Positions 43,567 through 51,900 of a stretch of DNA of 64,000 nt are shown here, piece by piece. Origin of the DNA: Lachnospiraceae bacterium (GTDB lineage: Bacteria > Bacillota > Clostridia > Lachnospirales > Lachnospiraceae); assembly GCA_902363675.1 (NCBI GenBank), contig CABJAV010000001.1:310001-374000 (forward strand). The letters are read 5' to 3'. Each line of letters begins with the position of its first letter. Position 1 is the stretch's first letter. The position numbers and the translations under genes were made by a program. The notes beneath the pieces were generated by a model, which had not been told where the DNA came from, ran no database searches, and saw only the letters and a list, made by a program, of their open reading frames with translations.

Positions 43567-44454
43567 ATGAAAGACTTTATTTTGAGCTGCAGTTCAACTG
43601 CGGACTTGACAAAAGAACATTTTGTGAAAAGAGATATTTCATACATATGTTTTCATTTTGAACTGGACGGAAAACAGTATATGGATGATTTGGGAGAGTC
43701 GATCCCATTTGATCAGTTTTATCAGGCAATGGCAGATGGAGCAGATACAAAAACATCGCAAATTAATGCGGATGAATTCTGTGAATATTTTGATGGATTT
43801 TTGAAGGAAGGAAAAGATATTTTACATCTAACACTTTCTTCTGGCATCTCTGGCGTGATTAATTCTGCAAAAATTGCACAGTCTATGATGCAGGAAAAAT
43901 ATCCGGAACGAAAAATTTATGTTATTGATTCTCTAGCTGCATCCTCTGGATATGGATTACTTATGGATAAACTCGCAGATCTGAGGGACGAGGGAAAATC
44001 GATTGATGAAGTATATGCGTGGGCAGAGGAACATAAGAAGGAAGTACAACATTGGTTTTTTACAAGTGATTTAACATTCTTTATTAAGGGCGGACGTGTT
44101 TCAAAGGCTGCTGGTTTTATAGGCGGGGTTATGAATATTTGTCCGTTGCTCAATGTGGACTTTGAAGGAAAACTGATTCCGAGACAAAAGGTGCGAACAA
44201 AGAAAAAAGTGATACAGGCGATTGTTGGAAAGATGGAAGAAAATGCAAAGGACGGTTTGGACTATAGTGGAAAATGTTATATTTCACAGTCAGCCTGTCT
44301 TGAAGATGCACAGTCAGTTGCTAAACTTATCGAAGAGAGGTTTCCAAAATTAAATGGAAAAGTAGAAATTTATTCTATCGGAACAACTATAGGCAGTCAC
44401 ACGGGTCCTGGAACAGTAGCATTGTTCTTCTGGGGCAAAGAAAGAATTAATTAA
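43567..44454 (+). CDS. DegV family fatty-acid-binding protein
   Basis: 295 residues. DegV/FakB proteins bind a fatty acid and present it to the kinase FakA. Family signatures are SCSSTADLTKEHF at the N-terminus, LTLSSGISGVINSAKIAQ near 94 and the C-terminal IGTTIGSHTGPGTVALFFWG. It has its own promoter, and uppP follows after 24 bases. Which fatty acid it prefers cannot be told. Confidence 0.92.
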   Translation: MKDFILSCSSTADLTKEHFVKRDISYICFHFELDGKQYMDDLGESIPFDQFYQAMADGADTKTSQINADEFCEYFDGFLKEGKDILHLTLSSGISGVINSAKIAQSMMQEKYPERKIYVIDSLAASSGYGLLMDKLADLRDEGKSIDEVYAWAEEHKKEVQHWFFTSDLTFFIKGGRVSKAAGFIGGVMNICPLLNVDFEGKLIPRQKVRTKKKVIQAIVGKMEENAKDGLDYSGKCYISQSACLEDAQSVAKLIEERFPKLNGKVEIYSIGTTIGSHTGPGTVALFFWGKERIN

Positions 44455-44478
44455 TAAAATTAAATGAGGAATTAAAAG

Positions 44479-45345
44479 ATGGAAATAATTGAAATATTAA
44501 AAGCTGTTTTGTTTGGAATCGTGGAGGGTATTACCGAGTGGCTTCCAATCAGCAGTACAGGACATATGATTCTGTTGAATGAGATTATGCCCTTGAAGGT
44601 AAGCGATGAGTTTTATAGTATGTTCGAAGTGGTCATACAGCTGGGGGCAATCATGGCAGTTGTCATTTTGTTCTGGGACCAGATCTGGCCGTTCGGAAAG
44701 AAAAATAATAATGAACCTTTAACAAAAAAACGGATTGGCGCATGGATCAAAACGGACATTTTTAAATTATGGTTTCATATATTAGTGTCTACGGTTCCGG
44801 CAGCAATAATCGGAATTTTGTTTGATAAAACATTTGAGCGTTTATTTTATAACTATACGACAGTTGCAATTATGCTGATTTTATTTGGTGTTGCATTTAT
44901 TATAGTTGAGACACGGCACAAAGGAAAAAATGCAAAAATTAATACACTTGCGGATATTGGATATGATACAGCAATTTTGATCGGAGTGTTTCAGGTGATT
45001 GCGGCAATCTTTCCTGGAACATCGCGTTCCGGTGCGACAATTGTTGGTGCCTTACTGATTGGTGTATCGAGAACGGTTGCGGCTGAATATACATTTTTCC
45101 TTGCCATTCCGGTTATGTTTGGAGCAAGTCTTTTGAAGATATGGGGATTTGGGTTACACTTCTCGCTGGATGAAGCTGTTATTCTGATTGTAGGCATGGT
45201 CGTTGCTTTTGTTGTATCTCTCATCGTGATTCAATTTTTGATGGGCTATATTAAGAAGCATGATTTTAAAGTCTTTGGATGGTATCGGATTATACTTGGT
45301 GCAATCGTGTTGATCTGCGGAATATTAGGTGCGATTCATGGTTAA
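44479..45345 (+). CDS. uppP: Undecaprenyl-diphosphatase
   Basis: An integral membrane phosphatase (BacA type) that recycles the lipid carrier of peptidoglycan synthesis. 288 residues with about eight membrane helices. The two active-site motifs are GIVEGITEWLPISSTGHM near 14 and PGTSRSGATI near 180. Loss or excess alters bacitracin tolerance in other species. GAGGAA lies upstream, and the stop overlaps the next gene by eight bases. Confidence 0.95.
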   Translation: MEIIEILKAVLFGIVEGITEWLPISSTGHMILLNEIMPLKVSDEFYSMFEVVIQLGAIMAVVILFWDQIWPFGKKNNNEPLTKKRIGAWIKTDIFKLWFHILVSTVPAAIIGILFDKTFERLFYNYTTVAIMLILFGVAFIIVETRHKGKNAKINTLADIGYDTAILIGVFQVIAAIFPGTSRSGATIVGALLIGVSRTVAAEYTFFLAIPVMFGASLLKIWGFGLHFSLDEAVILIVGMVVAFVVSLIVIQFLMGYIKKHDFKVFGWYRIILGAIVLICGILGAIHG

Positions 45346-45979
45346 GTTGTATTATGCCAAAATCACAAATCTGTATGATGAAAAATGTTTTGAAGAAAAA
45401 ATAAAACAGGTAAAAGAAAAAAGACAAGTTCGTATTTTTGAATATTGTCAGAAAAAAGATCGCTGCCGGAGTCTGGCAGCGTCTTTGCTTTTAAAGATGG
45501 CATTGGAGCGAGAAGGTATTTGCTATGATGAAGTCTGCTTTGCTCAGAAAACGGGCGGAAAACCGTATCTCTTATTACAAAGTGGTCTTTTCTTTAGTCT
45601 GGCCCATGCACAGGAAATGGCAGTCTGTGTCATTGCAGACCAGGAAGTGGGGGTAGATGTTGAGAGAAAGGACAGACTGACAGGAAAAAAAGAAGAACAA
45701 AAATTAAAGATTGCAAAAAAAATGTTAACCCCGGAAGAGTGGAAACTATGGAAAAAAGAAGAATACCGGACTGAAACTCTGATTTCCATTTGGACAAAAA
45801 AAGAAAGTTATGTAAAGATGACAGGAAGGGGGTTGACGGAAAAACTTATGACTATAGATACATTATCTAATGCTTTTTATCAGCAGATGCTGCTTGACGA
45901 TATGTACATCTTATCTGTATGTACAGCTTTGGTGGATGAGGGGGGCGTTCGGATTGAAAATATGTCGGATTATTTGTAG
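45338..45979 (+). CDS. 4'-phosphopantetheinyl transferase (Sfp-type)
   Basis: 213 residues from ATG 45338 inside the end of uppP; a GTG nine bases earlier is also in frame. Activates carrier proteins by attaching phosphopantetheine from CoA. Motifs are GGKPYL, the Mg-binding VGVDVERKD near 105 and WTKKESYVKMTGRGL near 150. No polyketide or peptide synthase lies nearby, so its target is probably elsewhere. Confidence 0.85.
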   Translation: MVKLYYAKITNLYDEKCFEEKIKQVKEKRQVRIFEYCQKKDRCRSLAASLLLKMALEREGICYDEVCFAQKTGGKPYLLLQSGLFFSLAHAQEMAVCVIADQEVGVDVERKDRLTGKKEEQKLKIAKKMLTPEEWKLWKKEEYRTETLISIWTKKESYVKMTGRGLTEKLMTIDTLSNAFYQQMLLDDMYILSVCTALVDEGGVRIENMSDYL

Positions 45980-46054
45980 AACGGCAAAAGTATTTTGAAA
46001 AATTGATTGCACGTGCGGGGATGAGATGTTAGGATATTACAGGAGGCGTAAAAA

Positions 46055-46558
46055 ATGCATGATGAATTAACCAAAAAAGATATTGAAAAAATGGAAGCGG
46101 AAATTGAACACCGAAAGCTGGTGGTTCGCAAACAGGCATTAGAGGATGTAAAAGAAGCCCGTGCGCAGGGGGACTTGAGCGAAAATTTTGAATATAAAGC
46201 TGCAAAGAAATTTAAAAATGAAAATGAAAGCAGGATTAGATATCTTGAAAAAATGATAAAGACGGCTGTGGTTGTTTCGGAGGATTCACCGACGGATGAA
46301 GTTGGGATGAATAACACTGTGGATGTGTACTTTGAAGATGATGATATTGTAGAAACGTATAAATTGGTGACAACGGTGAGGAGCAATTCCTTAAAAAACC
46401 TGATCAGCAGAGAGTCGCCACTTGGAGCTGCAATTTTTGGGCATAAGGTTGGAGATAGATGTGAAGTCAAGGTAAACGACAGCTATTCTTATTTTGTGGA
46501 AATACGTCGTATTGAAAATACTGTGGATGATGGAAGCGACGAATTAAGAAAATTTTAA
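46055..46558 (+). CDS. greA: Transcript cleavage factor GreA family
   Basis: 167 residues. The N-terminal antiparallel coiled coil (MEAEIEHRKLVVRKQALEDV) carries the loop acidic residues in ARAQGDLSENFEYKAAKK, which reach into RNA polymerase and rescue backtracked complexes. The C-terminal FKBP-like domain ends GHKVGDRCEVKVN. AGGAGGCG precedes the start. The spacing in the coiled coil looks normal. It may be one of several Gre homologues in the genome. Confidence 0.88.
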   Translation: MHDELTKKDIEKMEAEIEHRKLVVRKQALEDVKEARAQGDLSENFEYKAAKKFKNENESRIRYLEKMIKTAVVVSEDSPTDEVGMNNTVDVYFEDDDIVETYKLVTTVRSNSLKNLISRESPLGAAIFGHKVGDRCEVKVNDSYSYFVEIRRIENTVDDGSDELRKF

Positions 46559-46585
46559 AATATATTTACGGACAGGTGATAAAAA

Positions 46586-47455
46586 ATGAAAGTATCAGAA
46601 TTATTGAAATCAGATAAGGTGACAATTTCGGTTGAACTTTTTCCACCGAAAAAAGGCTCACAGCTAGAAAATTACAAAGCGATTGTAGGCCAGATGGCGG
46701 AACTTAAGCCATCATACATCAGTTGCACATATGGTGCTACAGGGGGAACCAGCGATTATACAGTTGAAATCGCAGATACTATTAATTCTTATGGAATTCC
46801 GGCAATTGCGCATCTTACCTGTGCCTCTTCTACAAAAGAAAAAGTGCAGTCAGTTATTAAAGAACTGAAAGACCGCAAAATAGAGAATATTCTTGCACTT
46901 CGTGGAGATATTCCGGAAGATGCGGATTTCCCATTGCCGGACCAGTATCACCATGCGATTGAATTGATTGGAGAAATCAAAGAAATTGGTGATTTCTGCA
47001 TTGGAGGAGCATGTTACCCGGAAGGACATCCAGAAGCAGCTGCCATGGAAGAGGATTTACAGCATTTAAAAGAAAAAGTGGAAGCAGGATGCGATTATCT
47101 GACAACACAGATGTTCTTTGACAATAATATATATTATCGTTTTTTATATAAGGCTTTGGCAAAGGGGATTAATGTCCCTGTTGTTCCTGGAATTATGCCG
47201 GTTACAAATGCAGCACAGGTAAAAAGAACCATTTCCCTGACCGGAAATCTTGTCCCTGCGAAGTTCTTGAGCATTGTAGATCGGTTCGGAAGCAACCCTG
47301 AAGCTATGAAACAGGCCGGCATAGCATATGCTACGGAACAGATTATTGATCTGATTGCAAATGGCGTAAATCATATTCATATTTACTCTATGAATAAGCC
47401 GGATGTGGCTGGAGCAATTATGGATAATCTTTCTGAAATTTATGTGAGAAAATAA
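46586..47455 (+). CDS. metF: 5,10-methylenetetrahydrofolate reductase
   Basis: Reduces methylene-THF to methyl-THF for methionine synthesis or the methyl branch of acetogenesis. 289-residue TIM barrel with VELFPPKKG, a TYGATGGTSDYT substrate/flavin region, LRGDIP and TTQMFFDN. No zinc-finger MetV partner lies beside it, which favours the plain methionine-pathway form, though this is weak evidence. It begins 27 bases after greA. Confidence 0.93.
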   Translation: MKVSELLKSDKVTISVELFPPKKGSQLENYKAIVGQMAELKPSYISCTYGATGGTSDYTVEIADTINSYGIPAIAHLTCASSTKEKVQSVIKELKDRKIENILALRGDIPEDADFPLPDQYHHAIELIGEIKEIGDFCIGGACYPEGHPEAAAMEEDLQHLKEKVEAGCDYLTTQMFFDNNIYYRFLYKALAKGINVPVVPGIMPVTNAAQVKRTISLTGNLVPAKFLSIVDRFGSNPEAMKQAGIAYATEQIIDLIANGVNHIHIYSMNKPDVAGAIMDNLSEIYVRK

Positions 47456-47502
47456 AAAATTATATCTTGTTTGTTTTTTCGCTCGAGCAAGAAAAAAGTA
47501 GG

Positions 47503-47537
47503 AAAAAGTCGATTTTACTCTATTATCGACTTTTTTT
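47503..47537 (+). terminator. metF terminator
   Basis: AAAAAGTCGAT pairs with ATCGACTTTTT, continuing to a T7 run. It separates metF from the surface-fibre locus. Confidence 0.85.
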
Positions 47538-47538
47538 G

Positions 47539-47567
47539 TGGAATTAAAGAAATAGAAGTGATATAAT
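47539..47567 (+). promoter_or_regulatory. Promoter of the BTAD regulator
   Basis: TGGAAT (47539-47544, weak), 17-base spacer, TATAAT (47562-47567). No RTGTGAC repeats are present here, unlike the two inner promoters of the locus. Confidence 0.45.
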
Positions 47568-47597
47568 AAATTTGCTACGCAGAAAGGGGGGTTAGTG

Positions 47598-48797
47598 ATG
47601 CTGACAGTTGATTCACTGGGGAAATTTCAAATTACAGATGGCAACGTGATTGTGGGGGATGAAGAACTACGTTCAAACATGCTCTCAAAATTATTACTGT
47701 ATATTTTGTTATATCGTGATAAAACATTAACGATAGAAGATATAACAACAGCTGTTTGGCAGGATGAAGAAATAGAAAACCCAGCGGGCGCTTTGAAAAA
47801 TCTGATGTATCGTTTACGAAAGACATTGTCGAAGCATTTTGGAAATCAGGATTTTATTTTAACAAATAGAGGTTCGTATCGTTGGAATTTGCAAGTGAGT
47901 GTAAATTTTGATATTGAACAGTTTGACAAACTCATGAATGAGGCAAAACAGGAAAATACACTTGAAAAGGCCGAACTTCTCTATGAGCAGGCAATTGCTC
48001 TGTATCAAGGGGATTTTATGGTTCGCCTGACAGATATGCATTGGATTTTGACGCTAAATACATACTATCATTCCTTGTATTTATCGTGTGTGAAAGCTTT
48101 ATCGGAAATTTATCTTAAATTGGAACGGTATGAAAATCTTGAAAAAATTTGCACAGATGCGTTGAAACTTGAAAGTGGTGATGAGGAACTTTATTGCTAC
48201 CAGATAGAGGCTCGGATGCGTTGCGGAAAAGTGAATCTTGCAATGGATTCCTATGAAAAGGCTAGAGAAATCATGGAAAAGGAATTAGGTGTACGCAAGA
48301 CAACAATTCTCAATAAAGTGTATGATGAGTTGATGAAAATCAGCAAAGGGGGAAGTTCTTATAACTTTGATGAAATCAAAGAAGATATTGAGGAACCGAA
48401 TCCAACTGGTGTTTTTATGTGCGGATATCCGATTTTTAAGGAAATTTACCATTTAGAGGCCAGAAAAAGCACAAGATCGGATGAACCTGAGAATCTGGTG
48501 TTGCTTACAGTTCAGGCCAGGGAGACAGAAGAAGCTGCTGTCGCAGAATTTCGTGTGAAGCAGGTGATGACTGGACTGGAGGAGACAATCGGAGAGTGTT
48601 TACGTGTCGGAGATGTGGCAGCAAAGTACAGCGATACGCAGTTTATTTTACTTTTACCAACCTGCACAAAGGAATTGGCGATGCTTGTGGCAAATCGGAT
48701 TATTTCGAGATTATATGCCCAGAATAGTAATTATAAGAAAGTGAATGTTAGAATTGATGTAGAAGAAGTATCTATGAATGGAAAACTTGTTGATTAG
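47598..48797 (+). CDS. BTAD (SARP/AfsR-like) transcriptional activator with GGDEF-like C-terminus
   Basis: 399 residues from ATG 47598 after AAAGGGGGG. About 1-95 is an OmpR-type winged helix (LSKLLLYILLYRDKTLTIED, then ENPAGALKNLMYRLRKTL), and 100-245 a bacterial transcriptional activation domain of TPR-like helices (YEQAIALYQGDF, ALKLESGDEELYCYQIEARM). Unusually, about 275-399 resembles a GGDEF fold with its motif lost (LRVGDVAAKYSDTQFILLLP), so it might bind a nucleotide or act in dimerisation. Proteins of this class bind direct repeats spaced 11 bp. Such repeats occur at two promoters downstream, so I infer it activates the adhesin and TasA-like genes. Confidence 0.85.
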   Translation: MLTVDSLGKFQITDGNVIVGDEELRSNMLSKLLLYILLYRDKTLTIEDITTAVWQDEEIENPAGALKNLMYRLRKTLSKHFGNQDFILTNRGSYRWNLQVSVNFDIEQFDKLMNEAKQENTLEKAELLYEQAIALYQGDFMVRLTDMHWILTLNTYYHSLYLSCVKALSEIYLKLERYENLEKICTDALKLESGDEELYCYQIEARMRCGKVNLAMDSYEKAREIMEKELGVRKTTILNKVYDELMKISKGGSSYNFDEIKEDIEEPNPTGVFMCGYPIFKEIYHLEARKSTRSDEPENLVLLTVQARETEEAAVAEFRVKQVMTGLEETIGECLRVGDVAAKYSDTQFILLLPTCTKELAMLVANRIISRLYAQNSNYKKVNVRIDVEEVSMNGKLVD

Positions 48798-48820
48798 AAA
48801 TATATTAAATCTGGGAAATG

Positions 48821-48864
48821 AAAAACAGGGTCTGTGGAAAACAGATGCCTGTTTTTTATTTTTT
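48821..48864 (+). terminator. Terminator after the BTAD regulator gene
   Basis: AAACAGG-G-TCTGT-GGAAA-ACAGA-T-GCCTGTTT then TTTATTTTTT. It isolates the regulator from the genes it precedes, which then start at their own promoter. Confidence 0.8.
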
Positions 48865-48881
48865 GAGGATAAAATTTCTTT

Positions 48882-48915
48882 GTGTGACCTTCGTGTGACT
48901 AATGGTTGTTATATT
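48882..48915 (+). promoter_or_regulatory. Direct-repeat activator site and -10 box ahead of the vWA protein
   Basis: GTGTGAC (48882-48888), four bases, GTGTGAC (48893-48899), ten bases, TATATT (48910-48915). There is no good -35 hexamer, as expected for a promoter that depends on an activator. The layout matches the site at 54648 exactly in spacing. Confidence 0.65.
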
Positions 48916-48972
48916 TATTTGTATGAAAATGTAAAAGTAGGTTTTTTATATAATTTTTCAGGAGGTCGCAGG

Positions 48973-51900
48973 ATGAAATCTGCAGGTTTATTTAAAAAGG
49001 CAATTGCATTAACGATGAGTACATCAATGCTTTTAGGCTCAGGAGGTTATACGAAAGCGTTTGCGGGTACTGAACAGAATACAGAAAGTGCGAACAATAC
49101 AGCCTCTGTCGTCGATGCAGATACATATGAAAGTGGTGCAAATGCTGTGACCACCAGTGTGCCGGCAGGAACGAGAACCTATTTCCCGGCACAGTTCCTT
49201 GATTTTGATATGAATAAAATTAATGCCGAAACCTTAAAAATGGTAGCGACAGCGTTGAAGCGTGACGGCAATGAAAGCAAATTTAATAATGGTGGTAATA
49301 AGAATACAAAATATTTGAGAGAAAATTATCCGGCATTGATATTTCATGAGGCCAGCAATGTTGGACATAATGAATATGGTGATGTGAAAGTGAAAGCCGA
49401 TGATTATGATGTGAATAATCGGGGTGCTTTTTGTTCCTGGTACAATCGCAGTAACTGTGGAAATATAAACTGGGATTATTATGGACCGCTTGATCCGACC
49501 TCTTATCAGGGATTGGTTTCCAATACTCTTGCAGATGATCTTCCTTTATTTAATGCATATGTTGCAAATCCGTTTGATGCGTCACTTACAGCGGATGGGC
49601 GCGATATTCATCAGAATGTACAGGTACAGTTTGAAGCAGACGAAAATGGATATTATGTGTTAGACAGTGACAAGTATGATTATGTTTATAAAAAGAACAC
49701 GAACAGTGTTGATATAAATGGCGCAGGATATCGTACATTCTTCCCGTTAGATGGACATCATCATTATTCTATGAACCTTGGTGTTGATTTTACAATGAAT
49801 GAAGATGGTACTTATAATGGAAAAAACTGCGAATTCAATTTTTCCGGTGATGATGATGTATGGGTATTCATTGACGGAAAGCTTGCTATCGATCTTGGTG
49901 GTGTACATTCCAAGTGTGCAGCAAAGATTGATTTCCACGAGAAAAAAGTTACCTATGAATGCAAAAGATTTGTTCCAAATGGTTCCACCGGTTCGCAGGG
50001 AAGATATATTGGAAATAATGAAGAAGCAGTCAGCTTTGAAGATCTTGGCTTAGATGTATGCGACAACGGAACTCACAGACTTCAGGTATTCTATCTGGAA
50101 CGAGGAGGATTTGCTTCCAATTGTAAGATTACTTTCAATATGCCGACCATTAACGAAAATGAAGATATCAAAGGAGATTATACATTAACAAAGAAGACCG
50201 TTGGAGATGCAGCTGTTGAGGGTGCAGGTTTTACAATTTATGACAAAGACAATAAACAGGTTGGAAATGAGATATTTTCAGACAAAGATGGTAAAGTAAC
50301 ATTTAAGGATTTAACAACAGGAATTTATACAATCAAAGAGACAACAGTTCCGGATGGATATATTGGAAACGGAAAAACATATACTTTGATTGCTTCGGGA
50401 AATGCAAATAATTTATTAAATTTTGTTTTAAAAGATCAGGATGGAAATTATATTACAGATAATGTGATTTACAACAACAAAGAATCAGATACAATTGTAA
50501 CAATTGACAAACAGTCAAAATTAAATAACTGGACGAACAGAACATATGATGTTTCTTTATCAGCAAATGCACAGCAGGAAACATCAGAGATTATTGCTTC
50601 CGGAGAACCGGCAGATGTAGTTCTTGTCTTAGATGCATCGAATTCAATGAAGTTTGTAAGTGGACTGACTCCTTGCACTTATAAGAGTTTGGAAGGCCTG
50701 GATACAAGCAAGGAATATTATTTTGTGACAGAAGATACAAAAGCAACAGTTTATAATGCTTTCTATAATAATGGAAGATGGATGTATGTTACGTCAGACC
50801 GAACAGGAAATGACAAGTATGAGAAAGCAGAAGTGCTTGGTGTCAATGAAGCATATCGTTATGGTGTGAAACAGTACACATATTCTTATAGGGAATACGA
50901 TCAGTCTCATGAAATCCACCAGTTCTATGAGTGGGATGGAAAGAGTCGCAGAATTGATCAGGTGAAAGATTCAGCAATTAAGTTTGTAGAACAGCTGGCT
51001 TCTATTTCAGAAGAAAGCCGTGTCGGACTTGTATGGTTTAACAGTGACGCAGGAACACTTCTCGATGGACAGATGGTAAAACTTGATGCAGAAGGTGTTC
51101 AAAAAGTTGAAAATGAAATATTAAATCTTGATAGAATACTTGACAGTGGCACGAATCAGAAATCCGGTATGGATGAGGCTTTGAAGTTAGTAGAAAGTAT
51201 CAAACAGAAAGCCACTGTTCAGGATGGAGAAGAGGAGAAGACGGCTGTCGTAGAGGAAGAAAAAGATACACCATCATCAGAAGATACAACAACATCAGAA
51301 GATACGACAACATCTGATGATACAAATGCATCAGAAAATGCAACAGTGGAAGAAGACACAGCAGCGTCGGAAGAAACAGTAAATAATGCGGAAGATGTAG
51401 AACTTCCGGAAAATGTCCAGAAAGCAGAAGATAATGATGTGGAATCTGCAGAAAACACAACAGATGATACAGAGAATGTTGCGGCTGGAGAACAGACGGA
51501 GCAGGAAGAAGTGACGGAGACTCCTTCTGCAACAGAAGAAGAGAAAGAAGAGAAAGAAGACAAAGTTGAAGATGCGACAAATGATAATATAAAAAATAAC
51601 GTGAAGGACGAGGCATCTTCTGAAAACAATAAGAAAAATAGCGATGAAAATGCAGATCAGGATGCAGATAAGTTGGCAGATGTAAATGAGAATGCAGATG
51701 ACAAAATCGCGGAAAATGCTTTAGACGACGACAGAAATACCTGCGTAGTCTTATTAACTGACGGATGTCCTACGGTTTCTGGCGTGAGTGATATGAATGC
51801 AGAAAATGGATCTGCTACCACCCTTCGCAATATGGATAAAGTGACATTGGTTACAGTTGGAATTGACATTGATAATGGATATATGACAGAAGCCGCAGAA

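Noticed and set aside
48778..48972. 65-residue N-terminal extension of the vWA protein
   Set aside because: It would overlap the BTAD gene and pass through a terminator and promoter; a signal peptide begins exactly at ATG 48973 behind GGAGG.
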